From: Caldilineae bacterium
GTDB lineage: Bacteria; Chloroflexota; Anaerolineae; DUEN01
Assembly: GCA_011176545.1 (NCBI GenBank)
Contig: DUEN01000022.1
Location: forward strand, 1-63,702
DNA length: 63,702 nucleotides
Direction: 5' to 3'
Numbering within the stretch: the first letter of the stretch is position 1; each line of letters starts with the position of its first letter. The translations under genes were made by a program, and so were the position numbers. A model generated the notes under the pieces. The model saw nothing but the letters and a program-made list of their open reading frames with translations. It did not search any database and was not told where the DNA came from. Shown here one piece after another: positions 37,212-47,068 of the stretch.

Positions 37212-38975
37212 ATGAAGATCATGCTGGTGTTCCCACCAAGCTGGACGCCAACCATGCCCCATCTCGCGCTGCCCACCCTCACGGCGTACCTGAGATCACA
37301 TGGGGTCGAGGTGATCCAACGCGACCTGAACCTGGAGGTCTTCGAGGCGATCCTGACCCGCGAGCATATCGAACAGGTCCTCGCACGCCTGCGCGAGGAC
37401 TATGGCCCTCACGCACAACGGCGCCCTCACCGCCCGGCTCTTCCCGAGCGACGGGTCGTCCAATGGGCGCTGACGCGCGGCCCCGAGCTGGCGGCTCAGG
37501 TCGAGGAGGCGAAGGCCACCATCCGGGGCGAAGCCTTCTTCGACGGCTCCACCGGCTCACGCGCCTTTCAGATCATCGAACACGCCCTGCAGATCGCGTC
37601 CCTGCCCTTCTATCCGGCCTCCCTCGACCTGGAGGGCTACGCGTCCGCCTTCCCCGTTGACAGCAGCGAGGCCTTGCTTCGCGCCGTGAGCGATCCACAA
37701 CATAACATCTTCATCGATATCTATCGACAGAGCATCCTTCACGATATTGAACGGGAACAGCCGGACATCGTGGGCATCGCCGTGCTCTCCATAGAGCAGA
37801 TGCTGGCGGGCATGACGTTGGGACATCTAATCAAGGAGAGAGGTCTCCCCTGTCACGTGGCCGTCGGCGGCCCACATATCACGATGCTGCGCGAGCAGAT
37901 CCCCAAAGTGCCTTCCATCTTTCGTCTATTTGACAGCGCCATCGTGTTTGACGGGGAGGTCCCACTGCTCCGGCTGGCGGAAGCCCTGGATGGCACAGGA
38001 GATCTCTCCCGGGTGCCTAATCTGATTTACCGAGATGGCTCTCAGGTCCGCCAGAATCCGCGCGAGAGACCTCAGAGGATAGCGGACCTCCCTATGCCTG
38101 ACTTCGAGGGGATGCCCCTGAATCGCTATCTGGCGCCCCAACTGGTGCTACCGCTCCTCACCGCCCGTGGCTGCTACTTCGGCCAGTGCGCCTTCTGTAA
38201 CGTCGGCTATGGAGAGCACAGCTTCTATAGCCAGCTCCCCGCCGAGCAGGTCGCCGAACAGATGCGTCAACTCCAGCGGAGATTTCATGTGCGTCATATC
38301 TTCTTCTCGGATGAGGCGATCTCCCCTCGCACCTTAAGGCGCCTCTCTTCGATCCTGGCGACACAGGGCGACCCGATTTACTGGGGTGGCTGCGTGCGCT
38401 TCGAGCGGGTGATCACGAAGGAGCTGCTGGAGAGCATGTACCGAGGCGGCTGCCGAATGCTCCTCTTCGGCCTGGAGAGCGCGTCGGAGCCGATCATCAA
38501 CCGCATCGGCAAAGGCACACGACTGGAACACATGAGCCGTATTCTCCGCGAGAGTGCAGAAGCCGGGATATGGAACCACACATTCTTCTTCTTCGGCTTC
38601 CCCGGCGAAACCCTGGATGACGCGCAGGAGACGGTCAATTTCCTATACGAGCATAAGCCCTACATCCACTCGGCCGCGTTCGGAACCTTCCTCCTGGAGC
38701 GATACGCGCCAGCCCATCGATTCCCGGGGGCCTATGGGATCAAGCGGATCATCGAAGATCCGACAAAGGACCTGGCGATCTACTTCGACTACGAGGTCGA
38801 GTCGGGGATGGATGAGGAGATGGCCGAGCTGGTGGCTTCTCGCTTTCTGGACGCGTTGCCCGATAAGCCTTTTCCACATTTTTACGTCAACGATATTTAC
38901 CGATTTCTCTATGCCAGCCGGCTGAGCCGGCAAAGGATGCCGCTGCCCCCGTGGCTGGCCGAGGTAGCTCATTGA
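37212..38975 (+). CDS. B12-binding-type radical SAM protein
   Basis: 587-aa radical SAM enzyme with an N-terminal B12-binding-like Rossmann region (VFPPSWTPTMPHLALPTLTAYL, then VAVGGPHITM). The [4Fe-4S] motif is Cys321-YFGQ-Cys326-AF-Cys329. That is CX4CX2C rather than the standard CX3CX2C, as in some B12-radical SAM subgroups. The Elp3-like block LLFGLESASEPI follows. The long insert between the N-terminal strands (about residues 45-130) is charged and unassigned. It stands between the ABC modules and the polysaccharide enzymes. Methylation or another radical step on an unknown substrate is possible. It does not look like a glycyl radical activase. Confidence 0.85.
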   Translation: MKIMLVFPPSWTPTMPHLALPTLTAYLRSHGVEVIQRDLNLEVFEAILTREHIEQVLARLREDYGPHAQRRPHRPALPERRVVQWALTRGPELAAQVEEAKATIRGEAFFDGSTGSRAFQIIEHALQIASLPFYPASLDLEGYASAFPVDSSEALLRAVSDPQHNIFIDIYRQSILHDIEREQPDIVGIAVLSIEQMLAGMTLGHLIKERGLPCHVAVGGPHITMLREQIPKVPSIFRLFDSAIVFDGEVPLLRLAEALDGTGDLSRVPNLIYRDGSQVRQNPRERPQRIADLPMPDFEGMPLNRYLAPQLVLPLLTARGCYFGQCAFCNVGYGEHSFYSQLPAEQVAEQMRQLQRRFHVRHIFFSDEAISPRTLRRLSSILATQGDPIYWGGCVRFERVITKELLESMYRGGCRMLLFGLESASEPIINRIGKGTRLEHMSRILRESAEAGIWNHTFFFFGFPGETLDDAQETVNFLYEHKPYIHSAAFGTFLLERYAPAHRFPGAYGIKRIIEDPTKDLAIYFDYEVESGMDEEMAELVASRFLDALPDKPFPHFYVNDIYRFLYASRLSRQRMPLPPWLAEVAH

Positions 38976-38987
38976 CGATAGCAGCCC

Positions 38988-39031
38988 AGGAATCCCTATT
39001 CCAGGGCAACGGCGCAGGAATAGGGATTCCT
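38988..39031. repeat. Long inverted repeat in intergenic DNA
   Basis: Perfect 15-bp arms AGGAATCCCTATTCC (38988-39002) and their complement (39017-39031) around a 14-nt loop. A related fragment (AGAATGGGATTTCCTGCG) follows near 39067. No T-run. Confidence 0.75.
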
Positions 39032-39110
39032 ACGCCGTTAAACAACGATGGCGGGCGGCAAATGCAAGAATGGGATTTCCTGCGCTACCCGATGTGACGG
39101 GAGGACTCAC

Positions 39111-41690
39111 ATGACCGACAAGGACGGTCTGGCACAGATCATCCAGGCAGGTGAAATCGTCAAACCCTGGCTGATTCTAGGCCCCTTCTATGAGGATCTC
39201 TCCGACAAAATACGGGGGCTCTCGTTTTTTGAGCGGCCAGGAGCTACCGCCGGCCGCGCCGAGATGACGGAGGTCGTCCAAGAGGCCATGAGCCTCCTCA
39301 CCGCCATGCCCCGAGAGGGTGACGTGGGAAGCTTCCGCGGCCAGACAGCCCGATGGAGCCTGGTCCGTGGGCCCGAGAAATACCTCTCCTGGGGCGAGTA
39401 CCACATCTCAAACCACCTGGTAGCCGCATTCCTGTCCACGATCGTCACGCCCGGCAAGCCTGGAGTCAGGCGGTGGCGATTGCGCGTAGGACTCCCTTCT
39501 CGTGTCATCGTGGCCGTCAACCGAACGGTTATCTACGACACCGATACTCGCCCGGCGCGGCGATCGGATCTGATGCACGAGTATGAATTCGAAGCCGATC
39601 TGCGGGAGGGGGAGAACACCGTCACCGTAGCGCTCTTCCGGATTGCCCGCATGGCGCAGGTTGGCTTCCGCCTGGAGGTGATGGACGACGACGTCGAGGT
39701 TCGCGTGCCTCTCGCCGAGGGAATGTCGCTGGACACACGTGCTCGCCTGGAAGAGGAAGTCGCCAGCATCCGACTGGCCCGCGACATCTTTTACCCCGAA
39801 CACGACGTGGGTATCCGCCTGAACACCGCACCCGGGCCGGATACGAGATTGATCGTACGACTGACATCACAGAGCGGCAACGTCATCCGCCAGGCCACCC
39901 CGACGACGGCGGGCATCGTGAGGCTATGTCGGGGCGACGAGCTCGATGATGGCGTCTACCGAATCGTCTGCACCTGGGAGACTCATGATGGAAAACCCAT
40001 CACGTCAACCCGATACGAGATCCGCAAGGTGACGCCCGCGCCACCGATCATCGGCTACGATCGGTTCGAGGAACGGAGACGGCAGGTGCTGGAGCTGCAC
40101 GCCACCGAACGGGATCATGACCGAGGTCACCGCCCGAATATCTGGCGAGAGGTCGCCCGGTATGCGCTGGGCCGATACGATGAAGTGGATGAGGCGGTCA
40201 TCCGCGACACCTGCGCCTTCATCGCCGCGCGTAAGGACTGCGCCGATTTCGTCATCCAGGGTCTCCTGCGGCTGATGTACTGGGAACGGGAAAACCCCAG
40301 GCTCAGCCCGGAGATCAACGCGCTCATGAAAGACACCGTGCTGGGCTTCAAGTATTGGGTCGATGAGCCGGGCGACACGGTCATGTACATGGGCTCGGAG
40401 AACCACCGCCTGCTCTTCCACGTGGCGGAATGGATGGCGGGCCAGCTCTTCCCAACGGAGGAGTTCACCAACAGCCGGCAGCGCGGGCTGTATCATGCCA
40501 CCAAGGGGCGCATGTACATCACGGAATGGCTGCGCCAGCGGGGGCGCTTCGGCTTCGACGAGTGGCACTCGAACTCGTACTACCCCGTGTGTATCGCGCC
40601 GCTGGTCAACGTTTACGACTTCGCCATCTACGAGGACGATAAGCTGCGCCAGATGGCCGGCGCGGTGCTCGACTACATGTGTTTCAACCTGGCCGCGGAT
40701 AGCCTGCATGGCGTGTTCGGCACGACACACGGCCGCAGCTATGGCATCTACGTCAAGTATCCCGACTTGGAAGGCACGGCGGCAACCTGCTGGTTGCTGT
40801 ACGGGACCGGTTCCCTGGTACGCGGGACGAGCGGCATGGCCCCCGTCTCCCTCGCCACGAGCATTTACCGACCGCCTCGCCTCTTCAGCGACATCGCGCT
40901 GGATGATCAGGCGGTGGTCGAGTCCAAACAGCGCCAGGGCATCCTGCGTGGATCTGCTCGCCACGCCGATTTCTGCGTGTATCGCACACCGGACTACATG
41001 ATCTCCGGACTGCAGGACCATCGCAAAGGCGAGTTCGAGCCCTCGACCCACGTGGCACAGGTCACCCTGGGCAACAAGGTGGTCATCTTCTGGTCCTGTC
41101 CTCACACCACCGGCGAGGGCTCCGGTTTGCGGCCCGACTACTGGTCGGGTAACACTACGCTGCCCCGGGTGATCCAATACCGCAACGTGATGTCGCTGAC
41201 CTGGCGACTGAGCCCGTTCAACTGGATGACCCACTGCTTCTTTGAACAGGAGCGGATGGACGAAGTGCGATTCGAAGGGAAATGGGCCTTCGCCCGGGTC
41301 GGGCATGGATATGTGGGGATCTACTCCCAACACGGCATGGAGATCGGCGATTATGGCCAATATGCGGGTCGAGAGCTGATCTGTCGCGCGCCGGAGAACA
41401 CCTGGCTGGTGGAGTGCGGCCGGGAGGCGGACTGGGGCTCCTTCGATGCGTTCGTGGACGCCCTGAAGCGCGCGCCTATCGAGGTAACAGACGAGGCCAT
41501 CACGTATACATCCCCTTCCATTGGCCGTTTCGTCACCGGCTGGGATGTGACTCCCACCGTGAACGGCGAGCCGATCCAACTCCACGGCTATCCGCTGGTG
41601 GACAGCCCCTGGGCGCACTCCGATTTCGGCTCAGGGGAACTGACCATCCGCTACGGCGACGAGGTGTATGAGATCTGGTTCAATCAGTGA
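39111..41690 (+). CDS. Large protein of unknown function, putative toroid-type polysaccharide-active enzyme (paralogue A)
   Basis: 859-aa protein; I do not recognise a named family. The start is ATG 39111 after GGGAGG; an ATG 63 nt upstream lies in repeat DNA. The N-terminal part (residues 15-200) has beta-rich, galactose-binding-like character. The central part (about 310-590) is helical with SENHRLLFH (Asn431, His432) and an EWHSNSYY block, and the C-terminal third is beta-rich. This helical-toroid plus beta-sandwich order resembles some polysaccharide lyases. It has no signal peptide. The gene at 47069 encodes a clear full-length paralogue. The surrounding GH4, PL22 and clan GH-A genes favour a glycan role, but catalysis is unproven. 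Confidence 0.75.
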   Translation: MTDKDGLAQIIQAGEIVKPWLILGPFYEDLSDKIRGLSFFERPGATAGRAEMTEVVQEAMSLLTAMPREGDVGSFRGQTARWSLVRGPEKYLSWGEYHISNHLVAAFLSTIVTPGKPGVRRWRLRVGLPSRVIVAVNRTVIYDTDTRPARRSDLMHEYEFEADLREGENTVTVALFRIARMAQVGFRLEVMDDDVEVRVPLAEGMSLDTRARLEEEVASIRLARDIFYPEHDVGIRLNTAPGPDTRLIVRLTSQSGNVIRQATPTTAGIVRLCRGDELDDGVYRIVCTWETHDGKPITSTRYEIRKVTPAPPIIGYDRFEERRRQVLELHATERDHDRGHRPNIWREVARYALGRYDEVDEAVIRDTCAFIAARKDCADFVIQGLLRLMYWERENPRLSPEINALMKDTVLGFKYWVDEPGDTVMYMGSENHRLLFHVAEWMAGQLFPTEEFTNSRQRGLYHATKGRMYITEWLRQRGRFGFDEWHSNSYYPVCIAPLVNVYDFAIYEDDKLRQMAGAVLDYMCFNLAADSLHGVFGTTHGRSYGIYVKYPDLEGTAATCWLLYGTGSLVRGTSGMAPVSLATSIYRPPRLFSDIALDDQAVVESKQRQGILRGSARHADFCVYRTPDYMISGLQDHRKGEFEPSTHVAQVTLGNKVVIFWSCPHTTGEGSGLRPDYWSGNTTLPRVIQYRNVMSLTWRLSPFNWMTHCFFEQERMDEVRFEGKWAFARVGHGYVGIYSQHGMEIGDYGQYAGRELICRAPENTWLVECGREADWGSFDAFVDALKRAPIEVTDEAITYTSPSIGRFVTGWDVTPTVNGEPIQLHGYPLVDSPWAHSDFGSGELTIRYGDEVYEIWFNQ

Positions 41691-42087
41691 GGCTAGTGCA
41701 TCCACCGCAGAGAGCGCAAAGAACGCAAAGGGGAGGGGACAGGTTTCCATACCTGCCCTGCCCCCCATCTCGGTAGCGGCGCGCTTAACCGTGGTGAAGG
41801 GGGAGGACTGGAGGGGCTGACGCCTCTCCAGAGCATCCCTTTTTCTGCTTCAAGCCTGCCTAGGCCCAGCCTGTGATGTCCGTGAAAACTGGGAATGGCA
41901 GGCCAAAGGCAGAAGGGGCGAAGCGATGCTTCGCCCTTACAGCGGAGGGAGGGCCCTCCGCACCTCCCCTGTTCCTGGCAGAGCGCACCTGCTTCCCAAG
42001 ACCACGGTTAAGCGCACATTTACCCATATCTCGGGCGACGATGCAAAGTCGCCCTAGATTGGTGCCTCTCTGACGAGGAGAAGGACT
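41691..42087. repeat. 397-bp gene-free stretch with several palindromic repeats
   Basis: It contains a solo CACCGCAGAGAGCGCAAAG-type end (41703-41730), a G-rich inverted repeat near 41735-41766, a terminator-like hairpin (41808-41831) and a GTAGGGGCG-family palindrome with core GAAGC/GCTTC (41915-41940). No ORF with a recognisable product lies here. Confidence 0.65.
41808..41846 (+). terminator. Terminator-like hairpin downstream of paralogue A
   Basis: CTGGAGGGGC and GCCTCTCCAG around TGAC (41808-41831), then AGCATCCCTTTTT. Confidence 0.6.
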
Positions 42088-43107
42088 ATGTCACAGAGTG
42101 AAGCAGTGTATCCAGGCCAGACATGGGAAACCCGATCGCCGGAAGAGGTCGGGCTCCTGCAAGAGAAACTGGACGCGCTGAGCGAGCTCGTCGGCGGCTT
42201 CGGCTGCGTGGTTCGGCATGGCTACCTGGTCTACACCTGGGGCGATGCTACGAGGAGCATGGACGTGGCCTCGGCCGTCAAGCCGGTCATCAGCACGCTG
42301 CTGCTCTTCGCCGTGCAAGAGGGCAAGATCGGAAGCGTGGACGATCCGGTGGCCGAGTTCGAGCCGCGCCTGAAGACACTGAACAACGGCAAAGACGCGG
42401 GCATCACCTGGCGACATCTGGCTTCCCAAACCTCGGGCTATGGCCTGACCGAGGCGCCCGGCGAGGCGTGGGCGTACAATGACTACGCACTCGCCCTGTA
42501 CTACGATGTGCTGATGCAAAAGGTGTTTCAAGATCATGGCACACACGTCCTCAAGACGCGCCTGGGGGACGTGCTGCAGTTCGAGGACCCGTACACGTTT
42601 GAGGCGTTCGGGCCGCACGACCGCCCGGGCCGGCTGGCCATCTCGCCCCGTGACTTCGCCCGCTTCGGGCTTTTTTACCTGCGCGGCGGGAGGTGGCAGG
42701 ACCGGCAGGTCCTGGCCCCCGACCTCATCCGCATGGCCCTTACCAGCGTGGTGCCGCCGGATACGCCGCAGAGCAGCGGCATCGACGCGGACATGCTGCC
42801 CGGTCAACGGTCACTGGGCGGCGGAAAGACCATCACCCCCATCGGCCCTGGCTATTACAGCTTCAACTGGTGGCTCAATGGCCTGGATCGCGAGGAGCGG
42901 CGGCTGTACGTTGATGCGCCGCCGGATACCTATGTGGCCAGCGGGCATGGCGGCAAGCGCGCGTTGTGGATCATCCCCAGCCTGGACCTGATCGTCTGCT
43001 GGAACGACACCCGGGTGGAGGACCACGACGCCAGTCCAGGCAACCCGAACACCCTTTGCAATCGAGCAGCTCGCCTGATGAAGGAGGCCGTGCAAGATGG
43101 AAAATGA
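42088..43107 (+). CDS. Serine hydrolase, beta-lactamase/esterase class C family
   Basis: 339-aa protein of the penicillin-binding-protein-like hydrolase family. The active-site SxxK is Ser62-Ala-Val-Lys65, and the third motif is His287-Gly-Gly. The second motif is irregular: the expected Y-x-N reads Tyr130-Asn-Asp. No signal peptide is visible, so it is probably cytoplasmic and more likely an esterase than a beta-lactamase. Its 3' end overlaps the next gene by 11 nt, so it is coupled to the GH-A-like glycosidase. Deacetylation or demethylation of a glycan is a reasonable inference. Confidence 0.85.
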   Translation: MSQSEAVYPGQTWETRSPEEVGLLQEKLDALSELVGGFGCVVRHGYLVYTWGDATRSMDVASAVKPVISTLLLFAVQEGKIGSVDDPVAEFEPRLKTLNNGKDAGITWRHLASQTSGYGLTEAPGEAWAYNDYALALYYDVLMQKVFQDHGTHVLKTRLGDVLQFEDPYTFEAFGPHDRPGRLAISPRDFARFGLFYLRGGRWQDRQVLAPDLIRMALTSVVPPDTPQSSGIDADMLPGQRSLGGGKTITPIGPGYYSFNWWLNGLDREERRLYVDAPPDTYVASGHGGKRALWIIPSLDLIVCWNDTRVEDHDASPGNPNTLCNRAARLMKEAVQDGK

Positions 43108-44038
43108 TACACGACCGCGGTGCAACACCCATGTGTCGATCCAGGGCGACAAGTGGTACATCAACGGCGAGATCACCTACCCGGGCGCCCCGGCCGAGGG
43201 CCTGCTGATGAACGTGCGCATGGTGAACTCTGTGTTCGAGGACGCCAACCGCCCGGAGTTCAATCCCGAGGCGAACACGGACCAATTCATCGAGCAGATC
43301 CCGGATTACGTCGCCTATGGCGTGCGCGCGTTCACCCTGAATCTACAGGGTGGCTTCCCCGGCTACGAGGGCGCCGTGAATTCGGCGTTCAACCCGGATG
43401 GCACCCTGCGCGAACCGTACCTGCAGCGTGTAAGACGGGTCATCGAGGCCTGTGACCAGCGGGGCGTCGTCGTGATCCTGGGATGCTACTATCAACGACA
43501 GGCCCACATCCTGCGCGATGCCGATGCCATCCGGGCAGGCGTCGCCAACGCGGCCCGATGGATCCAGGAGAGTGGCTTCACCAACGTGCTGCTAGAGATC
43601 GCGAACGAGTTTAACCATCCCGGGTTCAAACATCCCCTGCTTAAGACACCCGAGGGACAGGTCGAGCTCATTCGGCTGGCTAAGCGAACGGCTCCCGACC
43701 TGCTGGTCTCCACCAGCGGCGTAGGCAACGGGATCGTGCCCGATGAAGTCGCCGAGGCCAGCGACTTCATCCTCATCCACTTCAACGAGACGCCGGTGGA
43801 GAAGATACCCGAGTGTACCGCGGCCATGAAGCGGTTCGGCAAGCCGGTGGTGTGCAACGAGGATGATAAGGTCAGCGAGGAAGGCGCGCGAGCGGCCGAG
43901 GCAAGCGTGATGAGCGGCGCGTCCTGGGGCTTCATGGCGGCGGAAGTGAACCAGTATTTCCCCTTTACCTTCAAGGGACACGAAGACGATCCTATTGTCT
44001 ACGCGAAGATCGAGGAACTCGCATCCCGTAAGGGATGA
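43097..44038 (+). CDS. Clan GH-A-like TIM-barrel glycoside hydrolase
   Basis: 313-aa protein with features of GH5-like retaining hydrolases. LLEIANEFN carries a candidate acid/base (Glu171, in the usual N-E pair), and VVCNEDDK carries a candidate nucleophile (Glu255). The N-terminal strand VSIQGDKWYINGE is typical of this group. It is short, has no signal peptide and starts within the preceding serine hydrolase gene. I cannot assign the GH family number. Confidence 0.75.
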   Translation: MENDTRPRCNTHVSIQGDKWYINGEITYPGAPAEGLLMNVRMVNSVFEDANRPEFNPEANTDQFIEQIPDYVAYGVRAFTLNLQGGFPGYEGAVNSAFNPDGTLREPYLQRVRRVIEACDQRGVVVILGCYYQRQAHILRDADAIRAGVANAARWIQESGFTNVLLEIANEFNHPGFKHPLLKTPEGQVELIRLAKRTAPDLLVSTSGVGNGIVPDEVAEASDFILIHFNETPVEKIPECTAAMKRFGKPVVCNEDDKVSEEGARAAEASVMSGASWGFMAAEVNQYFPFTFKGHEDDPIVYAKIEELASRKG

Positions 44039-44113
44039 TACCTGGCTCTACGCGAGCCACGGATTATATAGATCCTCGGTTTCTCAGAGTGTGTCTGAGC
44101 AGCACGAAAAGGA

Positions 44114-44232
44114 ACCACCAAGGCGCTAAGGAGGAGAAAAATTCTCTAGAGAGCCTGCCAAGCTAACAAGGAGAGACTCCGGCTCCTTCTTTAGATGCTT
44201 TCCTTAGCGCCTTGGTGACTTCGCGGTGTTTT
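44114..44232. repeat. 119-bp inverted repeat element
   Basis: Left end ACCACCAAGGCGCTAAGG and right end CCTTAGCGCCTTGGTGACTT are inverted copies, followed by CGCGGTG. It has the same design as the elements at 5727 and 20943, with its own interior. Confidence 0.75.
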
Positions 44233-44293
44233 TTCAGATACGCTCTCAGAGAAACCGGGAATCTACTCAAGTCACATCCCAGGAGGACTAAAG

Positions 44294-45670
44294 ATGGCAT
44301 CCCCCGTTAAGATCAGCGTCATCGGAGCCGGAAGCGCGGCGTTCTCGCTGGCCCTCGTTAAGGATCTATGCCTGACGGAAGGACTGGCCGGCAGCCTGGT
44401 CAGCTTCATGGACGTCAACACCGAACGGCTGGACACGGTCTACAAACTGGCGTCCCGCTACGCGCAGGAGCTGGGCGCTGACCTTCGATTCGAAAAGACG
44501 ACCGACCGCCAGACTTCTCTGCGCGACGCCGACTTCGTGATCAACACGGCGTATGTGAAAGGCCACCATCACGAGCGGGCCGTGCGCGAGCTGATCGACA
44601 GCCACGGGTATTACTACGGCGGGCGCATCAATCTGGGAAGCTACTACCAACTCCGTCTGATGCTGGATGTCGCCCGGGATATGGAGAAGTTCTGCCCGGA
44701 CGCGTGGCTGATCCAGGCGGGGAACCCCGTCTCCACCGGCTGCACGCTCCTGACTCGGGAGACGGGCATCAAGGTCTGCGGCCTCTGCCATGGCCATTAC
44801 GGCGTCTACGAAATCGCCCGCACGATCGGGCTGGAACAGGAGGATCGGATCACCTGGCAGGCGCCCGGCCTGAACCACAACATCTGGCTCACCCACTTTT
44901 ACTACGAAGGGAAAGATGCCTATCCTTTGATCGATGAGTGGATCGAGACGAAGGCGGAGGAATATTGGCGAACCCATGTCGCCACGAGTACACACGATGT
45001 CCAGATGTCACGCTCGGCTGTGCATCAATACCGCATGTATGGGCTATTCCCCATCGGCGATACGGTCCGGCGCGGCGGCTGGTGGTATCACACGGACATC
45101 GATACGAAAAAGTACTGGTACGGGGAGCCCTGGGGCGGTCCGGATACCCATCTGGCACGCCCATTATACGTGAAGAATCAGGAAGAGCGTATGGCCAGCA
45201 TGGCGGAGCTGGCTAATAACCCGAAAGCCAGCGTGGCGGATGCACTAGGCACCACCAGGACCCGGGAACAGCACATTCCGATCATCGACGCCCTGGTTAA
45301 CGACAACGAGGGGCAGTTCCAGGTCAACGTCCCCAACCGCGGCGCGCTGGAAGGTGTTCCAGACGATGTCGTCGTGGAGGTCCCGGCCATCGTGAACAAG
45401 AAGGGCATCCAGCCCATTCATGTGGGCGCGCTGCCGCCTAAGATCATGCTGGAATGCATCCTGCCGGAGTGGTTGCAGATGGAACGCACGCTGCTGGCGT
45501 TCAAGACGGGAGACCGATCCATCCTGTTGTGGCAGGTATTGGAGAGTCACCAAACCCGCTCGTACGAGCAGGCAGTAGCCGTCCTGGAGGATGTGATGAA
45601 CATGGAGGGACATGAGGAGATGGCCGAGCATTATCGGTTCCCGCCAAACTGGGATCTCCCTTCCCCTTAA
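44294..45670 (+). CDS. Glycoside hydrolase family 4, alpha-glucuronidase/galacturonidase-like
   Basis: NAD- and metal-dependent glycosidase of 458 aa that works by oxidation and elimination. The N-terminal dinucleotide loop is VIGAGSAAFS (about 9-18), and GNPVSTGC is a conserved GH4 block. The subgroup motif is Cys165-His-Gly-His (CHGHYG); CHGx is linked to uronide-cleaving members, whereas CHSV and CHEV mark galactosidases and glucosidases. An AGGAGG site precedes the ATG. The adjacent PL22-like lyase supports a galacturonide substrate. Confidence 0.88.
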   Translation: MASPVKISVIGAGSAAFSLALVKDLCLTEGLAGSLVSFMDVNTERLDTVYKLASRYAQELGADLRFEKTTDRQTSLRDADFVINTAYVKGHHHERAVRELIDSHGYYYGGRINLGSYYQLRLMLDVARDMEKFCPDAWLIQAGNPVSTGCTLLTRETGIKVCGLCHGHYGVYEIARTIGLEQEDRITWQAPGLNHNIWLTHFYYEGKDAYPLIDEWIETKAEEYWRTHVATSTHDVQMSRSAVHQYRMYGLFPIGDTVRRGGWWYHTDIDTKKYWYGEPWGGPDTHLARPLYVKNQEERMASMAELANNPKASVADALGTTRTREQHIPIIDALVNDNEGQFQVNVPNRGALEGVPDDVVVEVPAIVNKKGIQPIHVGALPPKIMLECILPEWLQMERTLLAFKTGDRSILLWQVLESHQTRSYEQAVAVLEDVMNMEGHEEMAEHYRFPPNWDLPSP

Positions 45671-45740
45671 AGACGACAGAAGTCCCTCGCCCTTGGATCT
45701 GGTCGCTATGGACAAGGGACCCCTCCTATCCTGCCGACCT

Positions 45741-45810
45741 CCTTCCCTCCCCGATGCGGGGAGGGAAGGAGGTGCCCGCCAACAGCGGGCGGAGGAAGGG
45801 AGAGGTCAAG
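45741..45810. repeat. 70-bp double-hairpin repeat, copy 1
   Basis: Contains a CCTTCCCTCCCCG hairpin and a GCCCGCC/GCGGGC hairpin. It matches the reverse complement of 62449-62518 with two differences that I can count. It lies between the GH4 and PL22 genes. Confidence 0.85.
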
Positions 45811-45862
45811 CAGCGTCTACCGTACCATACTCGTTCCTCAACACATCGCTGAGGAGATCAAC

Positions 45863-47029
45863 ATGATCGGACAAAGGTGGCCTTCAGAGATACGCGAATT
45901 CAAAGACGAGAAGACCGGACGCACGATCAAGCAACTGACCAGCACGGGCAATAACGTCCATCTGTACTTCACCGAGAACTCGTTCGACGCCCACAAAAAC
46001 GAGATCATCTTTCGTTCCGATCGGGCCTCCGGAGAGGATAGGGCCCCTCATGAGGACCCTTTGTACAACATCTTCCGCATGGACCTGGACACAGGCGAGA
46101 TCGTCCAGCTCACCGACGAGGCCGAATCGGTGCATAGCGTCACCAAGACACCCGATAGTCGCATCGTCGTCTACATCGTGGGGAACAAGATCAAAAAGCT
46201 GGACATGGAGACGGGCGAGACGACGGTGATCTACGAGGAGGTCGGCAACTACAACCTGGGCGCACCGTCCATCGCCCCCAACCGTCGCTACATCGGCTTC
46301 TGCCGGAATGAGAAAGTGAATGTACCGAGCGGCCCCAACTACACCGGCTTCAAGGAGCGCTACTACCTGGTGAAGGACGGTCGTATCACGCTGGCGTACC
46401 TGGACGGATCCGGCGGGTTCGATGTCTTCAAAGACACGCATCAGGTGGGGCACTTCCAGTTCTGCCCGGATGATAGCACCATCGCCATGTACTGCCACGA
46501 AGGGCCGTGGCATCTGGTCACACAGCGCATCTGGCTTCTGGATCTGGTGGCCCGGGAGGCGAGGCCCTGCTTCCGCCAGGGCGAACAGGATTCCGTTGGC
46601 CACGAGTTTTGGACCCAGGACGGCTACATCTTCTTCGACGACCGCGGCCCCGGACACGATGGCACGATCACCTCATCACGCACGCAGGCTGTCGCTACCG
46701 AGGTGCCGGTTAAGGAGCGGACGATGATCCCCTTCGTCGGACTTGCAGACCGCAACGGCAATCTGGTCAAACGGATCAATATGCCGTATTATTGTAATCA
46801 CTACCACGCCAACCCGGATCACACCCTCCTGGTCGGCGACGACGTGGACGACTTGGTGCTCATCGACATCTCAGGGGATGAAGCCAGGCTGGAGGTGCTA
46901 TGCACTCATAAGACCTCCTGGCATACACAGTCCAGCCATTGCCATCCGACCTGGAGCTGGGATGGCAAACGCATCCTGTACGCCTCGGATTGTAGCGGCC
47001 GTGTGAACCTCTACATGATTGAGGTATAA
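45863..47029 (+). CDS. Oligogalacturonate lyase-like protein (PL22 family)
   Basis: 388-aa beta-propeller enzyme expected to cleave short galacturonides to unsaturated uronate by beta-elimination. The Mn-binding residues known from the Yersinia enzyme are matched: a His in CNHYH (His313 or His315), then Gln356, His359 and His361 in TQSSHCHP, with the same Q-x-x-H-x-H spacing. The N-terminus (RWPSEIREFKDEKTGRTIKQLT) is typical. There is no signal peptide, which fits intracellular action on imported oligomers. It is the best substrate clue in this region. Confidence 0.88.
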   Translation: MIGQRWPSEIREFKDEKTGRTIKQLTSTGNNVHLYFTENSFDAHKNEIIFRSDRASGEDRAPHEDPLYNIFRMDLDTGEIVQLTDEAESVHSVTKTPDSRIVVYIVGNKIKKLDMETGETTVIYEEVGNYNLGAPSIAPNRRYIGFCRNEKVNVPSGPNYTGFKERYYLVKDGRITLAYLDGSGGFDVFKDTHQVGHFQFCPDDSTIAMYCHEGPWHLVTQRIWLLDLVAREARPCFRQGEQDSVGHEFWTQDGYIFFDDRGPGHDGTITSSRTQAVATEVPVKERTMIPFVGLADRNGNLVKRINMPYYCNHYHANPDHTLLVGDDVDDLVLIDISGDEARLEVLCTHKTSWHTQSSHCHPTWSWDGKRILYASDCSGRVNLYMIEV

Positions 47030-47068
47030 TCCATACCAAATCCCTCAGACCACCAAGGAGCGAGGCCC

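Noticed and set aside
37212-38975. Glycyl radical activase for the enzyme at 18430
   Set aside because: It has a B12-type N-terminal domain and CX4CX2C spacing, is far away, and does not resemble PflA-type activases.
40005-41618. Long minus-strand ORF (537 codons) opposite paralogue A
   Set aside because: It shadows a gene with a full-length paralogue in the window and resembles no family I recognise.
42088-43107. Antibiotic-resistance beta-lactamase
   Set aside because: No signal peptide, an irregular second motif, and a position within a sugar-degradation gene group point to an esterase-like hydrolase.
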